Of a stretch of DNA of 64,000 nt, positions 1 to 11,517 are shown in pieces. The stretch lies in assembly GCA_002205965.3 (NCBI GenBank), contig NADL03000451.1, positions 2,480,001 to 2,544,000 of the forward strand, in the 5' to 3' direction. The first letter of the stretch is position 1. Every line of letters starts with the position of its first letter. The stretch comes from Kappaphycus alvarezii (Eukaryota > Rhodophyta > Florideophyceae > Gigartinales > Solieriaceae). Below the pieces are notes generated by a model. That model did not search any database. It was not told the DNA's origin and worked only from the letters and a program-made list of their open reading frames with translations. The translations under genes were made by a program, and so were the position numbers.

Positions 1-3000
1 ATGTCCATTAAAACGCTCATTTCTATTCTACTGCAGCGGGACACCGTCCCTAATGTTTCCTCGAAAGCTATCGCTTCCTATTGCGTCTCGTAAGATTTAC
101 GCGCGTATTGAATATTATCTGCATTTCCGCAGGCATTAGCGGCTCCATTTTCTGTGTTAATGTTACCAGGTGGCATTTCTTAGTGGGTTCTAGATTAGGA
201 GTAGTCTGGCGGAGCGGGTTGAAAGGACATCGAGAAATCTTTCATTTTGTTATTAATTTGATGCAAAATTCCTTCACTCATTCTATCAACTGGTAGAACC
301 ATACGAGCATTACAAAATGTTTGTCTTTCTTCTCTTCTATCAAATTGAGGCAGTTTGAGTAATTTTTGTCAGTATCGACGACGCGAAACAGGTAAGAAAC
401 TGTATGCAAGATACGTTGTGGAAGATCGGGTGGATAAAGAAGGAGAGGATGAAGACCTGCGAAAAAGGAAGTGAAAAATCCTGCAGGTATAATGTGATGT
501 CTTCATATTTCGAAACTTTGAGTGGTGGCGTAGTGATAGACTGTGCTTCTCCGGAAGTCGACAGGAAGAGTTCCAAAGTAGAAATGCCAGCGTCAGAAAA
601 AAAATTGAGAAGGAGAACTGAATCGACTACGTGTCGATAATCTTGAGGATGAGATTGAACTGATCGACGTTATGATTGCATGAACGACGAGCCATCTTCA
701 GTATTGTGCCGAGGAAGCTAGGACGCGAGAATCAATTTGATAAATTCTATTCACTCTTAGAACTGTAAAAGAATATAACCTTAGTCTTTATTATTTCGTA
801 AATTCTCCTCAACGGAAATTGCATCCATTATAAAATCAAGAAAGAACTTGGACACAATGTAGAATAACAATAATAGGTTAGAATGAAATAAAGTATAGGT
901 TTTTAATTGAAGTTGAACGGCCAATGCCAGGCAAAGGCGGAGCTGCGGACCAGTTTAATGCAGCGTGGTACTTCTCTGATGTACCGATTCTATCTCTTCA
1001 TCGAGTAAGAGCGAGCTTGAGAGTAAGCTCGCTATGTATATCATCCTTTGCCACACGGTTCAACAAAAAATGTATGGCTAAGACTACATGCCGCTGTATG
1101 CGGTTTACATAAAACAGGAGAACTGATGTTACTGTAAATACAAGAGCATTACATACTGTATACAGATAGAGAATTATAATTTTTGGAATAGTTGCTCGAA
1201 GGATGGAAAAATTGCGAGGCATTGACAGGACTCTATTACACCACGAATGAATCAATAGCATACTCGCCAACGTACCGCCGCTATGCAACTTCGCAGGTGC
1301 CGGTATATCATGCTCGCTTGCTATGCTTCTCGTCGGGTTCTAAAACCGATCGATCTGCGGCTCTCTCATAACGAATCTGAACAAGACAGGGAAATGCATC
1401 AGGATTCTACACGCCGATCTTTGGGATCTACGGTTATGGATATACCTTACAATAAATCCTCCTGAGAAGCCTTTCGAAACTCCGAAGCTAAAACTGGTCC
1501 AAAACTCAGATAATGTACAGAGGTTGGTCAAGGGATAACACTTGGATCGGATCTGAGGACAGGGATGCAGGGATCTTGGGGAGCTCGCGGCCTCTGGAAC
1601 CTCCTATTTTGAGTCAAACAGATACCGTTATTGGAACAACATGCCTTCATTGACAATAAAAGTTCGTTTGATTCGTTTTTGAAGAGCTTTAATCAGCTCA
1701 AGATTTGAGAGGAAAATCAAGCAGTGGTGTAAATACTCAATGCTATGACCACAAAGTCAGGTCTCTAAATGCAAGAGCTCTTTTCGCATCACCTGTTGCT
1801 TCTCAAGCTCTTGATCACTATCGACTCGCATTATATACCCTCGGCAGTCTATCGCTTCTCCGCCAGACTACCCCGCTTGCAGATACTCTACCATTGAAGT
1901 ATCAATACCGAATCGCTCCAGCGTTTCTTCTCGGCTTTCCTGCCAAAGGTCGACATGTTCGCAGAGAGCATCAAAAACATATGCAAGATATTCAACAGCA
2001 AGTTTTCGTCTCCTGACTCCCTCTCTGTAGACGCATTGTCTCAGGACTGATGATCGGAGGTAAAATTTTGGAACCCGCGACTGAATTTGTAAGCCCCATT
2101 CGTTTGAAATATAATTGAATAAGATAAAATGGGGATGGTGCTTCTGGTGTGTTTAATTAGTGCTTCGAAATGATTCTTTGGTTGTAAATATGTATAAATT
2201 CCGCAGCTCTTTCGCCTTTCCGGGTACTCGCTTGTCTACTAGTGCTCGTGCTCCCAATTTTTGGATTGATTCTGCGCTCCGACGCCTGAAAATAGCTCCA
2301 CCACCGCAAGTTACTTAGAACTCTCATTCTTCGAGAATAAGTACTGCATTCAAATACGCTGCAATCGGAGTCCAAGAAAATTGCATCCTAACCTGGGAAA
2401 ACTATTGACGCCTTTGAACGTTTCGTGAGTCATATTTGGAGGGAAAAGTGGAACTTTGGATGATTCCTTTTCCTTCTTTGGACCGTTGTTGTGACCAGAG
2501 TATCGAATGAAATCATCTGAATTAGTTTTTCCCTGCGATGAAATGGGAACTTTAATTGGAAATTTGAAAGTATTGGTTTAATGTAGCTGTACAATACAAT
2601 TTTAATCAAGCCAAGCTGTCACGGCCGCTTCAGATTGGTGTAAAAAATTTCAGTGAAAGTCACGGTAGATCTTAACAGCTTCTGCAGCTTTTGCTTAATG
2701 TAAGCACTTTAGGAAAAGTACACTAAGACCAATTACCTTTTGCGCAAATAAAAGTAAGGCAAGCACATAACCAGTTCAACAGGTCTTTTTAAGACAATCA
2801 ACTAAGGATTCCAACTGACTATTTTCGTTCCTCAATTCATCACTTATTCTCCCAACTAAGGCCCTCCATTTTGATATCAGAATCGACCAGTCTTAAACAT
2901 TCAGTTGTTCTTTGATTTATCTTTTTTCTCTTCTGAATATTTTCTTCTTTGATACCAGTATTTTCGCTTTGATACGATTTTTGAGTAAATTTTCAAACTC

Positions 3001-3713
3001 TATTCACTCTCACGTGTTGGATCGTTCTCCACAAGATAAAGCCAATCTTAAGGTTGGCTAATTAGATTCCAACCGCGTTACATCCCTTTGATCAAAAGTT
3101 ACACAAGAAGGCTTAAGCAAGAATTTCATGTTGTAGGAACGGGCCGAACGTCCCGTGACCGATTGACTCCTTAAGCAGTGGGCAACCTTGGAGAACGACT
3201 CCCCAAAAGATGTCAGTGCTTCAGAGACTCTCTCACAAACACTAACAAATGATGGCACCTCACCAAAATTTGAGTGTAACCCCGCTCAATCAGCACGATA
3301 ATGTTGTCGGTTTCCTAATAAGAAACTTCTTAGCTTTGACACTACCAGTTTTACGGGGGAATAGTTGCTGACTATGTGCATGACGAGAACGTGGGGTATT
3401 ATTATCACGCCATGTACTAGTCCAATCCCGAATTTAAACAGATATACACCTAGGACTGCAAAAAATTACAGGGGATAAAACCATTTGATGGTACAGTTCG
3501 TAATAGAAAAAATATCAGCTTACAGAAAAAAATGAATTTTTGATGAAATTAGTACGCAATCAAACAGACACGCAACTTTCCTGAGATCTTGGAATATTTC
3601 GAAATGGAAAAGGTGGCATAGAAAAAGACCGCCAAATATTTGAAAAGACTGTCTATTCACCAATTTACACCATCTCGCACCCAAGTCTAATACAGTGCTC
3701 CAAGCACCTGATA
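1..3713. other. intergenic, no recognised gene
   Basis: Only short reading frames (under about 105 codons) occur on either strand and none shows a family motif. The longest plus-strand frame (about 1705-2016) starts without ATG and resembles nothing I can name. The base composition is moderately AT-rich and the stretch is probably decayed repeat or intergenic DNA. Confidence 0.5.
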
Positions 3714-5107
3714 ATGGCCAAAGATGCAGCCCCCCTCTCAATGCCACGACACAGAAACACACATTCCCTTACAATGCCAATGCCGCAGTCTTCAGCCCCT
3801 AGCACTCTGACAGCGTCCCCGCCCCCTTCCCTCAGCCACATCACTATCAGCGAGGCTTCGCATGGACTTCGCCTACTAGTAGAGGCTGCGATAGAGCGAG
3901 ATGCACAAATTAAGGAATACAACGGGGACGACCGCCAGGAATCAGATGAGGAAAATGACTCGGATTGCCCAATCTTCGATCGATTATACGAGGCTGGTGG
4001 CAGCGACGCGAATCTCAAGATGACAAATTTTAAGCCGCAAGATTTTGATTATGTTTGGGGGCTTTTTTCTAATTTCATATTAATGAGCTAAAATGTTGGG
4101 CGTGGTCGGAAAAGTGATGTTAGTGCGAAGGATGCATTTTTTATGATGATTGTGGTTGTCAAAAATGGGGGGCAGTGTAATTTTCTAGCAGGATTGTTTG
4201 GGAGAAAGGGGCCATCATTTGAGAGTTTAATACACCGATTTGTCCGAACAATGAGTAGTTCTATCATTGAGGCAGCACTGGATTCAGTTGGTGAACAATT
4301 TAGCATGGAATCGCTAAGAAATGATAGAACTTTATTCAGGTCCTGTAGTTATGCTAGATACGCTACAAATGTTACTTTTCAGCAGGCGTTTAGACCTAGT
4401 GGTAGTATGCAGGAAGAAAAAGTATATTTTAGCCGTTAGCATAAGCTTTATGAATTCAAAACAGAAGTTTCTGTCCTACATAATGGGCTCGCTATAGGGT
4501 GTTCTAAGCACTACCCAGGATCAACTTCAGATTTGAAGATTTTTCAAGAGAACAGGGAATTTCATGATGAAATTCTAAAGAAAAAAGTGCTGAAGAAGTA
4601 AGAGAGGATTTGGGGGAGTTGTCGGAGGAATACTTGCAGTTTTGGGCTGTTTTGGCAGATAAAGGGTATCAAGGTATTGGTGAATTTACGAGGGCTGTGT
4701 CGCCCAAAAAGAAACCGCAGAATGGAAATTTATCAAGCAGTGAACAGGCGCGCGACGACCGTGTTTCATCGGATCAAGTTCTAGTCGAGAACTATTTTGG
4801 GAGGCTGTGTGGCCTTTGGGCTATAATGTCAGCAAAGTGGAGGTGGGGCGAGTCCGGGTATGACGACTATTTTAAAGAATGTATGGCGCTAACAAACCTG
4901 CATATACGCATGCATCCGCTACGAAGCGACGAACTGGACACGTATCGCCGTATTCGTAACAGGCTGTTTGATGTAGGGGTGTCTAATGCTGAGAGGCGGA
5001 TGCAAGTACAGCAAAAATATCGGCACAAGCGGCTGGCGAGGATAGATGTCCAGTTCCGTGCAACTTCAAGTTTACGCACCGGGAGAAATTCCCTTGCTGA
5101 CCATTGA
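3714..5107 (+). pseudogene. DDE transposase, copy A (Harbinger-like/DDE_Tnp_4 type), broken
   Basis: Three consecutive pieces in different frames add up to one transposase. The N-terminal part (3714-4091) has an acidic linker and the string FDRLYEAGG. The middle part (4143-4439 and on to about 4600) holds the first catalytic block, read as YATNVTFQQ, then FSR-HKLYEFKTEVSV, GLAIGCSKHYPGSTSDLKIF. The C-terminal part (4610-5107) has LADKGYQGI (second Asp) and VLVENYFGRLCGLW (Glu), then an arginine-rich tail. In copy B (48.8-50.2 kb) the first block reads YATDVTFQQ, so copy A has lost the first catalytic Asp (to Asn) as well as its frame. It is a cut-and-paste transposase relic of a eukaryotic DDE family. 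The superfamily name is by motif spacing only; the element ends were not found. Confidence 0.75.
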
Positions 5108-5109
5108 GC

Positions 5110-6247
5110 CAGTGATACAATGAAGCATACTGTACTGTTTCCTTTTTGTCGACTAGCACGTTTGGGAATACCTGTCGCAACCAAGTTGGCGAAGTTCCGG
5201 GCCGCCGGATGCTAACACCCAACACGGAGAATGGAAACATAATGAAACGATTCCCAGGACCCTTCGTTCGAATTAGTTCGGCCAATAGAGTGTATTTGCC
5301 GAGGCCAGCACTGTTAAAGGATTTCAGTGGGCATCTTGCACTGCATGGACGGGTTGTGGGGGCTCGAGAATAGGGTTTCGGGCGGCTTTGGAGAGGTCTA
5401 CCACAAACAACCGTGTTTGCGAATCGTGCCGCCAACCCGCCGGTGCATCCATGGGCACAGCTTAACGAGTGGTCACCGTCCTGATCCATTAGTGCCGTGC
5501 AATTTTTGTGTGAAGTTGTAATTCCCAAAAAATGTCGGCGTCCAGAACCCCCCCATCAACCTCCGCAGCCTGTCTTCAACAGCGGTGTCGAATCCAATTG
5601 CTCCCTTAAGAGTGTAATGGGAGTGAAATACACGTAAGAAGTAGGTGATTCGACATACACCAAAGCAGGTCCACAGTAGGTGGAGAGCCACAGCAGTGTC
5701 CTACAGGGTTAACAGTGATTTGAGGAGAGGCTGTAACGAAGTGGCGTGCTTTGAGAACTCGGGCTCCATGGATAGGTCCGACCTGATGGGTATGCTGAGC
5801 ACTGTTGCCTCGGCGTCATAGTTCTGGCGAAGCTCACATGGGGGGGGGCTGCTGAACAGGTGGGTAGGGGGCGATTTGCCACCAGGCGGCCTACTATGCG
5901 CACAGGTGTAAAAACATACTGCCCACCTCCGGGGACAAGAGGAACTGCAGAGCCGTTCGAATGGCTTCATGGGTGCCCACTACTTACCATCGTCCAAGTA
6001 CCACAGCTGAAGAAGTAGAGAAGGCCTGCATGTGGTGTCGCCCACATTTTGGAAGCCTTGCCGGAATGCGTGTCAGCAAACATCTGCCCACCAAGCGACG
6101 TAAGTTCTCGCCCACGGCGATCGGTCTGATTACCCCGTCCAGTTTCAGAAGTGCCGTAGGCGGCGCTCCTGTAATACATGCAGATGTAGCCGCAGGGGCC
6201 TTCCCGTTGGCTAGCAAGTTGACGACACTAATCAGAGCAGCTAGCAA
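5110..6247 (-). pseudogene. non-LTR retrotransposon reverse transcriptase remnant 1
   Basis: Read on the minus strand, 6247-5984 gives the N-terminal RT block (NLLANGKAPA, then GVIRPIAVGENLRRLVGRCL). This is the same block as in the long element at 30.6-31.6 kb (GNIRPIAVGSVLRRLVTKTC). A jump follows to the post-RT region at about 5691-5560 (ITYFLRVFHSHYTLKGAIGF). The C-terminal cysteine/histidine block comes next, at about 5510-5420 (MDQDGDHSLSCAHGCTGG), and then a stretch like the conserved RPADI...DV domain. The palm with the YADD motif is missing, so the copy carries an internal deletion besides frameshifts. It abuts the 3' end of transposase copy A. Confidence 0.72.
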
Positions 6248-6409
6248 GCTTCGTCCACCATTGGCAAAATGGGGGTTAGGTGGCGTGCCTTACTTGAACG
6301 GATTGGTATGGGTTGGCCTATGCAAAAAGAACTCATCCACCACTACCACATCACCAGCAAGGTGGACGCGAGCGGGTGGCAAAGAGACAGTGGACGGGAA
6401 TGTTGTTCT

Positions 6410-6660
6410 GTGTTGTGTGCATATTGGGGGGGTGGTATCGGCGGGACGTGGATGTGACGGGGGGTTGGATGCAGTGGGTGGAGGTTTGTGAGGGAATGGT
6501 TGAGGGTTTGTGAGGGATGGGAAGTGTGGGAAATTTGCGGTGGAAGGAGGTGTGTAAGGGGATGGTGATTTGGTAAGGTAGGGATTGTATAGGTAGGGTG
6601 GGATGAGATGAGATGGGATAAGATGGGGTGGCGGGGGAGATTGTTGTGTACAAAGTTGGA
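6410..6660. repeat. G-rich low-complexity tract
   Basis: The plus strand is a run of GGGATGG, GAGGGTTTGTGAGGG and GGTGG-like units with almost no C. Several runs of three or more G lie close enough for G-quadruplexes. Reading frames across it are compositional artefacts. Confidence 0.6.
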
Positions 6661-8545
6661 ATTTTAGGGGTGTGAATGTTTCGGGTCTGTGAATTTGGGG
6701 AGGGAGGTGCGGAAGATACGGCGGGGGTAGATTGAGATGTGCAGGGGTTTTTTATCTTCTACTGGTGCAGGTGAGGTAGTCCATGTACGATTAGTTGTGT
6801 GACAATTCAAATGTGATTCTATTTCGTGACGGCCCAAGAGGATGGGGTTGAGGAAGGTGATGAGTTTGGCAGAAGTACAGTACAGGCAATATAGGGGTCG
6901 TAGTATAGTACACAAAAGTGTAACGGTACTGTAATAAGGACTAAAACGTTCAGAACTGTAAGATTCGTACAGTTTGTTACGTAATATCTAATTTTTTTGG
7001 TCAATTGGCTGCATTTCAGCCGTTTGGTCCTTTTCCTTCATTTACCGTAATTTCGTTTATCATATGCCTGCATATCCTGTGTATTCGGTATTTTACAGTA
7101 GCCCTACTTGCATGAGAGGTCATTTTCAAGGATATCGGGTTATTGGCGCATTGGCTGCTATTTCGCCAGACATCGAGAAAAGGCTTTGAGACCTACTGTA
7201 CTGAAGAATAGACAGATTTTACTCATAAATATAGTAGATGGATTCTGTTTTATGGTAATTGTCGTGTATTTTAATGTATCGAATGCATGTAAGTTTACTT
7301 CCTGAGCCAAGCGTAACGACTGCATTCTCCTAACTACAACATTAAGCAACTCCACCTTCCTTTTGTATTCCGCTAAGATATTTTGCGTCATACAGTGGCG
7401 AACTAGCCTACACCTATCGCCGGACACCTGGCCCGCCGATATGAACCCGCCTAACTGCATGCCACTCTCCGGCATACGGCTGCAAAGCTCATTATCTCTT
7501 TTTTCCATTCTGAACACAACACCATTCTTACTCCACTGCGCTCCGACTCCTCCACCACTCCAATCTCCACAACATTCAGTCTCTCACACCCCGACCTCTA
7601 CCAGCACTCTAGCCTCCCCAAGTGGTCCGGCACACAAAGCGCTTCTGGCTCCACGAACTGCTGATACCCAGGCACTCAATTGCGACCTTCTCCTCAACAG
7701 TTCTCCGTGCTCGCTCTGCGACTGCTGCCTCCTACCGGCACCAGCGAACGGCTGAAGTGTGGTCCCAAACCACCGGCGTACGCAGGTGTCATCAGGAAGC
7801 ATAGCAGTGTGCGTGGTCGTGGGGTGGTGCTCGTGGTGCTGTTTCGTTGGATCACGACGTGGACTGTCATGTGTCGCAACAGGAGACAGTGGCCTTCACC
7901 GGTTTCTTCTTCTATCTCTCCTCCATCTCCTCTTCTTTCTTGGCTTCCGACAACCCCCGGATCCTGATAACCACCTCCTTCACTCTCCTCCGTCTTCTTT
8001 TGCCTACTCCTCGCCGCCGTTATTGGCTCGTACTACTGTTGGAGTGAGTAGGACTCTTCCACTAACGAACAAGCCTTCGAGAGTGATTCCCTGGCGCGTG
8101 ACGCGACCCGCACACGAAACCAATTTGTACGGTGGGTAATCAGCTTTGGTCACACGGCACGGTCAGTAGAAGTATGATTCAAACGCGGTACATTGCGGGT
8201 CTTCTTGAATGACGGACCATGTGCCACCAGCACTTCATCTCTTACGTCGAACTTCTTCCTCGTACTGTTCCTTGCTTCCCCGGACTGTCTTATTGAAGTG
8301 TTTGTAATTTTTTAAATATGTTTAATTCATGGCTCGTACGCTATTTTTCGAAATTCTTTTACACCCTCAGCATCCCCAATTGAGAGCTATACTGTACTCC
8401 GCGCAGTTTTAGGCCAGTTGCCTCCAACTTCGCAAATTTGAAGGTCAGCTCGTCGCGACCACTATTCTGGAAACAGATCTAGGATTAGAAGTGATGCGGC
8501 GAACTACAGACACAAACTGATCACAATGTTCTGGCATCAATCATA
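6661..8545. other. intergenic, C/T-rich in part, no certain gene
   Basis: The part from about 7500 to 8050 is C/T-rich on the plus strand. Overlapping proline/serine/leucine-rich frames occur on both strands, as expected from composition alone. A donor-like GTGAGTAGG follows the plus-strand frame ending near 8045, so a short spliced gene cannot be excluded. Confidence 0.4.
7158..7802 (-). CDS. hypothetical protein, doubtful, one in-frame stop
   Basis: On the minus strand one frame is open from 7802 to 7158 except for a single TGA near 7584. The second part (7517-7158, about 119 codons) has a mixed, helix-like composition (GDRCRLVRHCMTQNILAEYK and KRKVELLNVVVRRMQ) that looks less like chance than the proline-rich frames on the other strand. 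I recognise no family. It could be a gene fragment, a pseudogene or noise. Confidence 0.2.
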
Positions 8546-9852
8546 TCACTCCCCCCCTCCCTTTTCAACCAAACCGTCAATTTCGCTTCGAAACACCTCC
8601 ACGGCCCGCCCCTCGATCCTCCGTACCCCTTCTCGAAACTCCAACGGGACCCACCACGCCGCGCCCAAATCCCCAAGCACCACGGTAACCTCTTCTTCGG
8701 TCCAGCCGACCATCACATTATGGCCATACACGTCGCCATGTGCGATCCCAACGTCCATCAACCCCTGCACGGCCTCATCGACCACCTCAACAATCCGAAT
8801 TGCACTTTTCCTGTCCAAGCGTTTCCCTTCATCGTACACACTTCTGGTGCAACTCTCAAAACTCGGCGGCCCTGCGATACATTTAGCTCCACCCCCTACC
8901 ATTTTGGTCACAAGCCCTAATTCAGTCACTTGGCCATTGCCGGATTCATGAGCCAGAATCCAATCGCTTGCACTATCCCAGGTACCCCGGCGGCAGCCAG
9001 CGATACAGCAATTTCATCGAATGCCTTACCGTCGCTTCCCTTCATTGCTTTGAACTGCTTGACGGCCACTTTTAGCCCCGTTTGGCGCTCGATGCCGGGA
9101 AAGGCAGTACCGGAGGTACCACCGCCGAAAGGATGTTTCCAGTCAATGTCGTATTCGCGATGGATATTGTTGATGAGATATTTGGAGGGAAGTTCGGAAG
9201 GCATGGAGACTGGGGGATTTGTGCAGGGATTTCCGGCCAGAGAAAGCCATGTGAGGGTGGGAATGTCAAGAAGTTGTTTTGGAAAAGTGGAAAAGTTGTT
9301 GTTGGAGAGGCGAAGCAGTTGCAGGGAGGTCATATGTTGGGCAAAGGTGGTCGGAAGAGAGGTGAGAGAGTTGTTGGAAAGCATTAGCTTGCGTACATGA
9401 CGGCACGCGTGCGGCACATCATCAGCAAGGGCAGTGATTTGATTGGAGGTGAGAATGAGCCAGGAGATTTTAGGGGGGAGGAGAGTGCCAGGGAGGGTAC
9501 CGGATAGACGATTGGATTTGAAAGAGAGCATAGTAAGGGAGGAGAGTTGGGGAAGAATGGGGGGAAGGGTAGTGAAATCATTGGAGAGCAGGAACAGAAT
9601 GCGTAGATTGGGGAGGAGGGAGAGGAAGTCTGGGAGCGTGGAGAGATGATTGTTGGCAAGGTTGATGAGGTGAAGAGTGGAAGCTCGTTTGGGGTGAGCG
9701 CGGATGTAGGACTCAAAGATTGGAGGCAGAGTGGTGAGAGAGCAGTTGGAAAGATTGAGACTTGTTGAGGGAAGGGCATCTGACGAGAGGGGGGCGAAAA
9801 AGTCGCGAATGCGACGCTCTGCTTCGGATGAACTGTGAAGTGTGAGCGACAT
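8546..9852 (-). CDS. leucine-rich repeat protein kinase, one frameshift
   Basis: The ATG at 9852 opens a protein whose first 235 or so residues are short leucine-rich repeats (LxxLxLxxNxLxxLP units). A protein kinase follows: glycine loop FGGGTSGTAFPG, lysine strand VAVKQFK and an alphaC-type Glu in DGKAFDEI. The frame stops at 8926, but the neighbouring frame resumes at 8929 with the rest of the kinase: ELGLVTKMV, catalytic loop IAHGDVYGHNVMV (HGD in place of HRD) and LGDLGAAW (DLG in place of DFG). A single missing base near 8929 explains the break. The protein would be about 435 residues, and the kinase C-lobe is short. Such LRR-kinases suggest cytosolic signalling; no signal peptide or membrane segment is seen at the chosen start. 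It is divergent to the LON-domain gene. It may be a real frameshift, a sequencing error or a young pseudogene. Confidence 0.75.
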
Positions 9853-10241
9853 GTTACGTGCGGTTTGGGGAGTACGGAGAGACAAGGGAAGATGGTAGAA
9901 GGGGATGATGATGGGCCTTTTCTTTATGGACGCAGGATGCGTTGAAGGCACGTTTACAGTTTGATCGCTAGGCGATGGGTCGGATAAGTACAGCACTAAG
10001 CTATCCTGATAATGTAATGTAGAAATACAGTATAGACAATGAAATCTACAGGCGTGAGTTGAGTACTGTACGGTAATTGGTAGAACATACTGTTGACAGC
10101 CTGGGGTTAAGCTTGTCAAGCATTGATTGGATGTGTTGAATGAATCGTCGCCTCCCAATGATTTGTTTCTATCCACAACCTTTGACAGGTAGCACATTTA
10201 ACTAACTCTGCTTCTGACTGAGAGGTTCATTTTCCACAACC

Positions 10242-10266
10242 GTACTGTACTGTACTGTACTGTACT
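10242..10266. repeat. GTACT pentanucleotide repeat (5 units)
   Basis: Five tandem GTACT units, followed at once by ACTACAGTAC, form a self-complementary tract. It sits in the 612-bp gap between the divergently transcribed LRR-kinase and LON-domain genes. Confidence 0.85.
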
Positions 10267-10464
10267 ACTACAGTACTAACGATACAAAGGTAAAACTGGA
10301 CAGAGCTATATAGTGAGGTATTGTACAGCAGTGTCATCCCCGCTTCTCGCTTCAGTGCCTCATCTTTTACCAGCACTGCACATCTCTCTGGCTAGCCAGC
10401 TGCACCCATCATTTCGACTTCGTCTTCACGTTCCCCTTTGCCAAGCTTTCTAGGTCTAAGCTAT

Positions 10465-11517
10465 ATGCTCTCCCACCAGATGACATTCTTTATCCCCTCT
10501 CCCCCTTTACCTCATCGCCCTCACTTAGCCCAACCTTCCCGCATCATTGTCTCTCGTCCCCGTGCAAATTCTAACGTCAAGCGTCTCCGCATCTCCTCCC
10601 AAGACCGCTCCACCGAATTCTCCCAGTCCCCTCACAATTCCAATCCGCCTTCACCACCCCCAACCGACCCTATCGACTGGACGCAATGGACCCCAAAATC
10701 CCCTCCCATTCAAATTCCTGCCCTACCTTTCCCTCCTACAGACGTTTTCATGCCGGGTGAACTCAAGAGGCTCCATCTATACGAAGCCCGCTACCTTGCC
10801 CTCTTTGAAACCGCCATCGTCCAATACAACAAGCGTTGCGCCCATGTCCTTATCGACCACAAACGCGATGCCATGGCCGCCTATGCCGTAATGCTTCACA
10901 TCCATTCCTGGCGTAGACTCGATCTTGGCGTCAGTGTTCAAGTCGAAGCCATTGGTCGTCTCAAGCTACTCTCCGTACAAAATCCAGCCCCGTTTTTGAC
11001 CGGCAAATTTCAATGTGTGGAGGACAATATCCTCGACGAATCCGGTGTGCAGACTGCCCGCAATCTAGAGACGCGTCTGTGGAACACTTTCCGCGAGGCC
11101 ATTCGCATATCCGTCAAAATTGGGCAGGAACCGTTGCGGCACAAGACGGAGGTCGCCTCTGCTAAACCGGACGAAACGGACTTGGAGGGTGTTGAAACGG
11201 AAAAGACACGGTCGGCCATGTCAGAGTCTGCAAAGTGCGAGGTGTACGAGCAAAAACTGAGGCAGGGGGTTCGGCGGGCGGCGGGTTTGCAGCATATTGA
11301 CTTTGGGGAGCATGCGGACGATGACATGGTGAGGAAGAGGACTGCCGCTCTGTCGTTTGCCGCATGGGACTTTTTTCCCTCGCAAACAGTTAGTAGACAA
11401 CGTGCTATTGAGCAACGCGATACTCTCACTAGGCTTGCTACCATATGCTACGCGTTGGAGGGCCACATATCCACCCTTGCGGCCAAGTTGGCAGTGCGAG
11501 AGGCCTTTGCGGATTAA
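10465..11517 (+). CDS. LON substrate-binding-domain protein, probably plastid-targeted
   Basis: Single-exon gene of 350 codons from the ATG at 10465 (the next ATG is at 10480). The first 60 or so residues are rich in Ser, Arg and Pro with few acidic residues, as in a plastid transit peptide. The LON N-terminal (PUA-like) domain starts near residue 85 with IPALPFPPTDVFMPGE and LHLYEARYLALFETAI, the typical opening. It goes on through VSVQVEAIGRLKLLSV and ends in a helical part (ALSFAAWDFFPS, then HISTLAAKLAVREAF). There is no AAA+ ATPase or Ser-Lys protease domain, so this is the stand-alone LON family of plants and algae, not a Lon protease. Its biochemical role is not established. The coding strand goes from C-rich to G-rich along the gene. 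It is divergent to the LRR-kinase. Confidence 0.82.
   Translation: MLSHQMTFFIPSPPLPHRPHLAQPSRIIVSRPRANSNVKRLRISSQDRSTEFSQSPHNSNPPSPPPTDPIDWTQWTPKSPPIQIPALPFPPTDVFMPGELKRLHLYEARYLALFETAIVQYNKRCAHVLIDHKRDAMAAYAVMLHIHSWRRLDLGVSVQVEAIGRLKLLSVQNPAPFLTGKFQCVEDNILDESGVQTARNLETRLWNTFREAIRISVKIGQEPLRHKTEVASAKPDETDLEGVETEKTRSAMSESAKCEVYEQKLRQGVRRAAGLQHIDFGEHADDDMVRKRTAALSFAAWDFFPSQTVSRQRAIEQRDTLTRLATICYALEGHISTLAAKLAVREAFAD

Noticed and set aside
6351..6653. Minus-strand 100-codon Thr/Ser/Pro-rich frame
   Set aside because: It is the complement of a G-rich low-complexity tract, which lacks stop codons by composition.
7363..7755. Plus-strand 130-codon frame rich in Ser, Pro and Leu
   Set aside because: C-rich sequence with repeated simple words; no motif, and the minus strand is equally open.
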